Shown: in pieces, positions 56,600 to 64,000 of the stretch
Position numbering within the stretch: position 1 is the first letter of the stretch
Layout: each line of letters begins with the position of its first letter
Origin: Zygnema cylindricum
Lineage: Eukaryota > Streptophyta > Zygnematophyceae > Zygnematales > Zygnemataceae
NCBI GenBank assembly: GCA_037447655.1
Contig: JBBHKE010001544.1
Location: forward strand, 319,970-383,969
Length of the DNA stretch: 64,000 nucleotides
Reading direction: 5' to 3'
Translations under genes and position numbers: made by a program
The notes under the pieces: generated by a model
Database searches by the model: none
Told to the model about the DNA's origin: nothing
What the model saw: the letters and a program-made list of their open reading frames with translations, nothing else

Positions 56600-57830
56600 C
56601 AAGAATTTTTATCAAACACCTATTTCCTATAACTTGATGAACATAACCTTTTTGGATTTTCATCTGCAACTTATACATTGGACGCTCTCTTCCTATTTGA
56701 CAAACTGAAAATTGGCGATAGTGGCACTCTCACGACAGGAGTGGGAGGAGAGTGCATGTACGTTAGCTTGGGTAGGAAGGGATAGACACCGTACAGTATA
56801 GGGGGTAGGGTGATCATAAAGCGGTAAGGACAGTGGGTTGTCGTGGATATAGTTCGTAGTATGTAGGAGGTAAGAGGTGGGAGGTGGGAGGTGGCACGTG
56901 GGAGGCTTAGTGCGGTGTGCTGTTAGGTTCGGGTTTGGTGTGCATTATGAAGAATATAGCGTTCGCCGTCCAGGATTGAATTTTGGTGTCAAAATAATAA
57001 AAATAAAAACCTTTTTTTTTTGTTTGTCTGGCCTGTGTTTTCAATGTCTGAAGTGCCATTCTTTGTATGTGGTGTCTGATGCCTGGTATTTGGTGTGCAC
57101 TGTTTGGTTTGATAAATCATGATATTTAAGAGTTAAAAATCAAACAAAGACATACTATTTTACCGCAAATGGCATCAATAAGAAAAAGTGGAAAAGGGAG
57201 TCATTTTTTAAATGACGAGTCTTTAATTTTCTGTTTTTTGTTTTCCTAATTTTAAGCCCTTCTGTAAATTTTCCATTTTTTTTTTTTAAGTTACATGTAT
57301 TTCGGCCCCAAATTGACATATTTCCATCAAATTTCATTTTTCCCGAATACTTTTCTTCTGTGTTTCTATTTTTTTTAAATTTCCGACATCAACCCTAAGA
57401 TATACTGAATGTATCTATTTATAAATCACAAAAAAAAGAAAACTCTATCGATAAAAACATCTAATTATGATATAATCCCAGATTTTCTATGAGTTTTTAA
57501 TCCTCCTCTCCTCCCCATATCCGTTTACAATGTGCAATTTTGAGAATTTTTATGGCAAGAAATAAAAAAAAAAATTGTTGATCTCATGGAAACTTCTTTC
57601 ATTTGTTTTTATTTGCAGCTTATTTTTTGGCTTTTGCTTCTCAATCAATTTGTATCCCCTCCCCAGAACCCTCCCCCCGTACGCGCCCCTCTCCGTAAAA
57701 GAGGGTTTCTTACGGTATATCATGCTTTTGCTTCTTAGAGAATTTGCCAACCCCCCTAAACGTCGCCCCCCAAAAATCCCTCTCCTCCCGCGACCCCTTC
57801 CCCCCTCTCCGCGTATTGTATTATAGGAGA
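56600..57830. other. intron or intergenic, nothing recognised
   Basis: AT-rich with short low-complexity stretches. A GGGAGGTGGGAGGTGG run lies near 56870-56895. No exon with LRR pattern found on either strand. Confidence 0.4.
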
Positions 57831-57834
57831 GCCA

Positions 57835-58100
57835 AGTGGAGAGGGGAGTTGGAGGGTAGAGGTCACGGCGGGTGACGGGTTGAGGGTAAGGGTTTGGAAG
57901 GTAGAGGCGAGGGGTGGTGTAGATAGAGGGTAGAAGGCGGAGGAAGAAGGGGTGGAGGTAGAGGCGAGGGGGTGGAGGTAGAGGCGGAGGGGTGGTGTAG
58001 ATAGAGGGTAGAAGGCGGAGGAAGAAGGGGAGGTAGAGGACAGGGAGGCAAGGTATGGTAGAGGATAATGGTGGGCGGAGGGTGTTTGGCGGGGATGGCT
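57835..58100 (+). repeat. G/A-rich minisatellite
   Basis: Two nearly identical ~80-bp units (GGTGGTGTAGATAGAGGGTA, then GAAGGCGGAGGAAGAAGGGG) at about 57905-57960 and 57988-58035, within a wider GGAGGTAGAGGCG-rich stretch. The opposite-strand frame it opens (Pro/Ser/Leu-rich, 57756-58142) is composition-driven. Confidence 0.75.
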
Positions 58101-58207
58101 GACGGTAGAGTTTGGGAGAAATTTTTGAAGAGTATTATACAAATTCTAGTTTATAACCCTTCTTTTTGTTTTTGTATTATGATTATTTAAGGGTGTGCAG
58201 GCTTGAG

Positions 58208-58265
58208 GGCGACATGGATCTTAAGAATAACGAACTTAGTGGAAACATTCTTTCCTCTCTTGATT
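58208..58265 (+). pseudogene. LRR fragment on opposite strand
   Basis: Reads GDMDLKNNELSGNILSSLD on the plus strand after a GTGCAG acceptor-like site. It matches the LxxNxLSGxI repeat but is inverted relative to the flanking LRR exons, and no clean donor follows. Confidence 0.6.
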
Positions 58266-58488
58266 TTTCTTTTATGAATTATTTACAGGATTTTATTTTT
58301 TTCGATTTTTCAAAATGTTTTGCGTTTTTATTTACGCTTTTTTGACCTTTACATGAGTAAATCTCATTTTCAATTTTATTTCTTCTTACAAGAGCAAGGC
58401 AACACATTTCTTCTGGCTTTTTTCTTTTGAGAACAAATTTAGAGTGCAATATTGTTGCGCAACATAACCATAGTGTCATGTATCTTAC

Positions 58489-58560
58489 AAGTATTTGAGA
58501 AATTTCAGTCGACCGATGGACGATGGAATGCTTCCATTAAACTTGTTGAAAGATAGCGTT
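58489..58560 (-). CDS. LRR exon (72 nt), most 5' found
   Basis: Encodes TLSFNKFNGSIPSSIGRLKF-LKYL with CTCAG acceptor and TT|GTAAGA donor; 72 nt, phase 2. Earlier exons, with any signal peptide, were not found upstream. Confidence 0.85.
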
Positions 58561-60516
58561 CTGAGACAGTAGGCATTTCCAAAAAATCGATCACCCTATG
58601 TGCGCAAGGTTATACACTACAAAAGAAAATACAGTAATAGCAACTACAAGAAAAGAACTTATAAAGGCCCATCTTACAAACATTAATAGACTAAAGAATG
58701 TTAGATTTCAAATTGTAATCAATGGTTTTGACCCGTCCAATTGAAAAACTCAAAAAAAGGCTCTTTCAAAGATTAGATCATTCTTTTCCTATAAAGAGAG
58801 AAAATAAAAATCGGACACCTGCTCTCCCCTTCCTCACCTAACGTCTCCATCTCCTAACTCTTCCTTCTCCAACCCACCACCCTTATCTGCTCTTTCTCCA
58901 TTTTCTTAGACAAAAACAAAAGTTAAAAAAAAAAATCAAAAGTAACATGCAATTTCCGGATTTTCTTAATTGCAGTCATGAAATTACTCATTCCTTTTTT
59001 TTTTGTTTGTGCATTAGATGCATCCCCCCTTCCTCCATTTACTCACAAGTATTTCAGTTTTGTGAAGTTGCCAATCTCTACCGCAATGCGTCCCACCAAT
59101 CTTTTGTTCCATAGATTTCTGCATCCCCCGTCCATCGATCAGTGAACGGCATCCAATCATCCCAACCCCCCTCCCCGCTACCACTCTCCTCCACTCTTTT
59201 ATGCTCTAAGAGATATTTCCACCCCCTTCTGTTCGTGGTAGAAATGGTTTCTGATTCATATTCTCACTTCCCCCACCACCAACTCTCTTATATAGTAGAC
59301 TAAGCACTTGAGCCCCCTTCCCATTGTTCGTACACCAAGTTACCCCATTGTCTTCCAGCCCCACACTTCTCCCCTTTCCCAACCTCGTTTCCGACTGACA
59401 AATACCAAAAAGGTATTTGCACCGCAAAGTGGCAATTAAAGGTTTTCCCTTACTCCCTCACGTCCCCTCTCTTCCACCCCACCCCCTCGCCCTTCTAATA
59501 GTCAAAAAAAGGGAATACTTCCATCCTCTATAATATTTGAGCTGGTTCCCTCGACCCCACCCAACGTTCCCCCTTAACGATTTCCCTTGTTCTCCCTCCT
59601 CTGTCGCCCTCTATCCACTCTCTTTCCATTTGGTATCCCTCATTCCCTTGAACCCCCCTTTCTCCCTCCTTGTGCCCCCCTCTACCTTTCCTAACCGTCT
59701 CTCCTTATGAGATCCCTCAATCTCGTCAGCCCTATTTCCCACACCCTCTTCCCTTGTCCCTCCCCTAACGAGTTCCCACGTTCTTACACCACCTCCGCTC
59801 CCCATTACCTCCTAACCACTCGTGTTTGGTACACCTATCATTATCTTCCACCCCCTCCCTTCCCCTCTCCCTCCTCCCTCTTTCATTGAGCAAGATCCCT
59901 TATTCTCTCCTATTCGTCTCCCACTCCTCTCCTCCTGCAATCCCTCACTCATTTTCTACCAACCTTCACCCTCCCCAGCAATCACATTTCCCTCCCCTCT
60001 CTCCCAACGGAACCCTTCAATTTATTCTTTCCCCCTTTTTCCTCCCTCCCCCTCGCCATTCACTATCCTGACACGAGCCTTGTTCTTCTTTCCCCCCCCT
60101 TCCCCACTCTCTCTTTTGACGTAGGGTAGAGTCCTACAATAGGATCGACACTCGAATCGAAATGTACTCACAAAATGGCAAAATATCTCAATGCGAAAAC
60201 GAATTTTAACTCCATTGAAACATCAATCAGCTCACATTACAAATATTGAATGCACATTATCAAAAGATAGAGACAAGATTTCCACTCACCAAAATACACT
60301 CATAAAATATAGAGTCTATTATAATACATTCTTTGAACATTGATCCTAAATTAGACTAACTCACTCACAAAAATGACATTTGTGACTTAGCTTCCGAAAT
60401 TGAATCAAGAAATCTAATTCGCGAAACTTCACATTGAACGCAGATTGAGGAACGACGCAAACCAAAACAGTGTGGATTCATCGCAGCAGGGAGTGCACGC
60501 AGCGAAAATTACTCAC
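58561..60516. other. pyrimidine-rich intergenic/intron region
   Basis: 58800-60115 is strongly C/T-rich on the plus strand; the Pro/Ser-rich frames there follow composition. Downstream exons of the gene at 60517 may lie here but could not be recognised. Confidence 0.45.
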
Positions 60517-60848
60517 ATCTCATACACGCGACGGGAATTGTCGCACCAGAAATATTTTACACCACATTTGATTTCGGGAAATTTCTCCTTGTTCACGATC
60601 GCCGCCTTCACCGCCTCCAGAGCCGACTCTGCAGCACAAGTACGGACAGACGAGGCAGAGGAGCGAATCAGATTCCTATTTCGCACGTGTGAAGACATGG
60701 ACCGCAAACCAAGAAGAAGAAAATGGGAGGGTAAAGGAGGGGAAAACTTACTGTCGGGCTCCGGCATGGGTCCGGTGTAGTCTCCCATTACGAGTGCCAC
60801 GTGGCAGGCCAAGATGAGCACTGTCGCGAAGACGCTGGCGGCAGCCAT
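60517..60848 (-). CDS. small secreted protein, first two exons (partial)
   Basis: Exon 1 is 60752-60848 and exon 2 is 60517-60628. The ATG at 60848 opens a signal peptide, MAAASVFATVLILACHVALV-MG. The text after it is DYTGPMPEPD, then a phase-1 donor A|GTAAGT at 60751. The acceptor GTGCTGCAG leads to exon 2, SALEAVKAAIVNKEKFPEIK, CGVKYFWCDNSRRVYE, ending at AT|GTGAGT (phase 2). Both splice sites are consensus and keep the frame. The start is supported by the hydrophobic leader and the G-boxes just upstream. Two Cys lie 6 residues apart in the mature part. I do not recognise the family. Further exons should follow below 60510. Confidence 0.65.
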
Positions 60849-60849
60849 G

Positions 60850-60910
60850 GCTAACCACTCGCCACGTCAGAAGGATACAAAAGCTTTTTAGCAAGTGCCA
60901 CGTGGCAGAT
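60850..60910 (-). promoter_or_regulatory. G-box/ABRE-like promoter elements
   Basis: TGCCACGTGGCA (about 60896-60907) is a perfect palindromic G-box. CGCCACGTCAG lies near 60860. Both are 10-60 bp upstream of the ATG of the small secreted-protein gene. A second TGCCACGTGGCA lies inside exon 1 (about 60797). Such elements bind plant bZIP/bHLH factors. Confidence 0.5.
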
Positions 60911-61692
60911 CTAGCTCAAGAGCATCTGCTATTCAAAATAAAGTGAGGGATTGTCTCTGTAGAAAGAAGAAACTGCTTTTTTTTTTTCGCCAGCGGTGCC
61001 AATTAATTGTTATGCGTCAGAGGAATCGAAGATTTGTAGCCTTCTTTAGGTCGGTCTCACATGTAAAATTAGCTTTAAGATTTTGACTTTAAATTGATCT
61101 GGCGCTTCGCACGCTTGAAGATAGCTGCGGTTTGTACAGCGGTTTCCGCCGATTGAAAAAATCCCGTTATATACTACAGTATTTATTTATTTTCTATTTT
61201 TTTTTGGTCGGAAATGTTTATCTTTAGCTTAAATCTGCCACGTGTCACAAAGATACGTGAAGAATCATTCCTTACAGTACTTTCAGCCAATGTAGTAACC
61301 AATGACATCGCACTGACCCATACTTCTCCAGTATTGTTAATTTTTTAGAGCGCTGATTTATTTTTTCTTTCCACGTAATCACTAATGTCCATTATAAATT
61401 TGTAAAGACGAGCCTTTTCGTTTAAAAAATTTAGTGCGAAAAAATATTTCATGCGAAAATTTCTTGAATTAATTATATTGCCTTCCCGAAAAAACATTCG
61501 ACCAATAGGATCTGATCTTTCGTGACATAACTGGAAGGGCTCGCCCGTTGATTGGACCAAAAGCATAAGTTTCACACGTGTATTCCGGTCTAACGATCTC
61601 TCGCACGCTTGGCGACGATTCAATTGGTACGGTCTGTACAGAGTGGAATTGCACATCAATATTTGAAGCTGTTCTCAAGTGTGAAACAGTGC
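60911..61692. other. unassigned upstream region
   Basis: About 780 bp with a further CCACGTGTC motif near 61240. No gene recognised. Confidence 0.4.
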
Positions 61693-63236
61693 ACTACACC
61701 GCCAATCGCTATTAGCGTAGTGTACGCTAATCCCGTCCCGCTGTTTTTTTTTTTTTTCTCCATTAGCGTAGTTCATTCTATTTTTTTCTTTACTCTATTT
61801 AGGGTTAATTTTTTGATACCGTACAAAATGGAAGTACACCGCAGATCGCTATTAGCGTACATGGCAACTAATTAGGGTACCCTTTTTTTGGGCAGGATTA
61901 TCAAATAGAATAAAGTACACGCTAAATGTTTTGCACGTTATTTGAGGTACCCGCTAGTACGGACATAACTGTAATTTAATTTCCTTTTAAACGTTGTTGT
62001 GTACGGACTGCCAGATCTGGCCTATTCCATACCTTTTAGATTTAAAAGTACAAAAATATAATATATAATTGCATAAATATTTTCCGGCATACGCAGATGT
62101 CAAAACGCGACTGCGTACGATTTGAACAGTTTCGTACATATACATATTTTAGTGTGGACATAATGGCTGAAAATTTTTACAAAGCAGTTTACAAATTAGA
62201 GTACATGATAAATTGGTATCGTAGTGTGCCGAAAAACACAATTTACCGTAAAGTACGCTAATTGTTTCATTACGCTATCTATTTCATTACGCTAATAGCG
62301 ATTCACGGTGTACTTCATCATTTAATTAGTGTGGTGTAAGGACAGAGTCAGACCGTACAAAATTGTATCTTTTTAAGTGCAAAAGTATAATCAATGAGTT
62401 TTAGTAACCGTGGACGTATGAGAATGAGCGCTCTAAAAATGGGATATAATCGGGTTGTCAAATATCACGTTCGCATATTCGTCCAGCAACCACGTTTCGA
62501 TGTGTGAACATTGCGATTTATATTACGATTTGTAAGATTTTGTACGAATACCTATATTGGTAAAGCATATTTGCGACCGACATTTTTTTTCAAAATTAAA
62601 TTAGAATTATTAAACAATTAGAATGTATGTTTTCGAAATTTTCAAATTCTTAATTAGCGTACACCACTGTAATTTTCCTACCCTTAGAAACTTCTACGCT
62701 AATAGCGATTGGCGATGTACAGAACTGTACACCGTAATCGATAATTACAGTGTATAAAAATAATTACCATGGTATACCTATTTAAAGGCGAAAATTTTGA
62801 AAAATCATACATTCTAATTGTTTGATGTAATTTGGATCTTTGAAAAAATGTCGGTCAAATCTTACACTAATAATGGTCTTTGTACAAAATCTAACAAATC
62901 GTACACAAATCGTACATTCACACGGTCGAAACGTGGCTGTCGAACGATTAACTGCGAACGGGATTTTTTACGACCTAGTTTTTTTATTTTTGAGAACGCA
63001 CATTCTCATGCGTCCACGGATACTAAAACTAATATATTGTACTTTTTAACTTAAAAAGTTACATTTATGTACGATCTGATGCTGACCATACACCACTCTA
63101 TTTAAGAGAACGTACTGAAAATAACCCTAAATAGAATAAAGAAAAAAATATAATGAACTACACTAATGGAGAATAAAAATAAAAAAAGCGGGACGGAATT
63201 AGCGTACACAACGCTAATAACGATTGGCGGTGTAGT
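61693..63236. mobile_element. long-TIR non-autonomous element with nested copies
   Basis: The outer inverted repeat ACTACACCGCCAATCGC/TTATTAGCG extends, with small differences, through GTGTACGCTAAT and CCGTCCCGC to TCTATTTAGGGTTA, about 130 bp on each side. No transposase frame and no clear target duplication. At least one related element (61831-62313) is nested within it. Confidence 0.75.
61831..62313. mobile_element. nested inverted-repeat element
   Basis: Ends GAAGTACACCGCAGATCGCT and, inverted, GAAGTACACCGTGAATCGCT, then TATTAGCGTA on both sides. Lies inside 61693-63236. No coding capacity. Confidence 0.65.
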
Positions 63237-63914
63237 CCACAATAACCTTTGAGTTTTCACGGTTTAATCGTTAAAACAAAAGAGAAACATTTTCCATTTT
63301 TTGTCGTACATGTGAAAGGCCCTTAAATGAAATCGATTGAGCTATCATTCTGACCGCCATTTCTGGCAACCTACAGTAATAACGTCGACGTGTCTTTGAC
63401 TTTGGCGCTTTTAGCACATGGCGTTTATTCGACAGGTATAAAGCAATTATTGGATCGCTGACATGTACGGTAACTTTTAGTGTAATTTGTCCACGTGTTG
63501 GCCTCGGAGCATGTCCAGCCGTATAGGTCTCTAGTAGTTTGTCGTTTAATCTTATGGCACCATTGGCCGTAATCTTTGCGCATCTAACACTTCAAAAAAA
63601 GGAAACCCTTTGCCCTTTCGCTTAAAGTCAAAGCTTCGTCGAGAGGCTTCTTTAAATGTACGGTCAACATTAGTGGCTGTACTATTTTGGGCGAGGAGCA
63701 GAGGTCACAAAAATCAAAAAATTTAAGTACCCGAATCCGACATTTTATATTTTTTTCAAAATCTGAACTCCCGAAATCCGGGCGAGTTATGTCACGCTCC
63801 AAAATTGTTACCCGGTACCCGATAAGCGTTTACGAAACTCGATGTGTCAGCTACACGTACCCGAATAAGTACAAATTTAGTGGCATAAAGTGCAATAATG
63901 TTGGATAGCATGGA

Positions 63915-64000
63915 CACTACACCGCCAATCGCATTTAGCGTCAAAGATTAAATAGTGTATAAAAATAATTAGCATTATTAACGCTAATTGGGAATTTGAT
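63915..64000. mobile_element. inverted-repeat element, left end only
   Basis: CACTACACCGCCAATCGCAT, TTAGCGTCAAAGATTAAATAG matches the left end at 12325, including the CAAAG-TTAAATAGTGT continuation. It runs off the right edge. Confidence 0.65.

Noticed and set aside
57756-60124. Long Pro/Ser/Leu-rich reading frames on both strands
   Set aside because: They follow from the C/T- or G/A-rich composition; no domain, splice or start evidence.
1-64000. CRISPR arrays, bacterial operons or riboswitches
   Set aside because: No regularly spaced short repeats; introns, LTRs and eukaryotic transposons mark this as nuclear eukaryotic DNA.

Overview
The window looks like gene-poor, transposon-packed nuclear DNA of a streptophyte (a land plant or close algal relative). 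Two things point that way. A split leucine-rich-repeat gene at the right has 72-nt, phase-2 LRR exons of the plant type. The copia retrotransposons carry a primer-binding site that matches the anticodon arm of plant initiator tRNA-Met. I cannot name the species. All retroelement reading frames I could read are dead or truncated, except one long pol frame (1605-3767) that has no stops but lacks its gag half.

Layout. 1-4400: copia family 1 (gag, LTR, pol in minus order, sharing one LTR) and a scrambled junction. 4624-5249: helitron relic. 5313-7497: two LTRs. 8355-14641: DNA-transposon cluster with three small hAT-type elements or inverted repeats and one large hAT-type element. The large element holds a copia fragment and a solo LTR, which holds a PIF/Harbinger-like element, which holds another inverted-repeat element. 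15571-21170: copia element C (minus). 23485-24486: solo LTR. 24802-30844: copia element E (plus). 31244-38039: copia element D (plus), with a solo LTR inside its integrase. 38040-42224: copia element F (minus), with a solo LTR inside its RNase H. 42225-45690: copia element G (plus). 45691-48820: mostly unrecognised, ending in an LTR tail. 48898-50757: solo LTR with a second PIF/Harbinger-like insertion. 52460-58560: minus-strand LRR/EGF-like gene with a hAT-type element in an intron. 60517-60848: first two exons of a small secreted-protein gene. 61693-64000: nested inverted-repeat elements.

How the parts fit. The copia families share an unusual design. Gag starts inside the 5' LTR, and its frame runs through a primer site (GGTTATGGGCC) complementary to the anticodon arm of initiator tRNA-Met, as in the half-tRNA priming known for Drosophila copia and yeast Ty5. 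Three LTR types (X, Y, Z) also carry an antisense tRNA-like module near their 5' end. Elements C and D lie in opposite orientation, each has one X-type and one Y-type LTR, and they share a tract of about 850 bp containing the same stop codons. This is most simply read as recombination between inverted copies, possibly with inversion of the 17-kb segment between them. Six solo LTRs, five of them with perfect 5-bp target duplications, show frequent LTR-LTR deletion.
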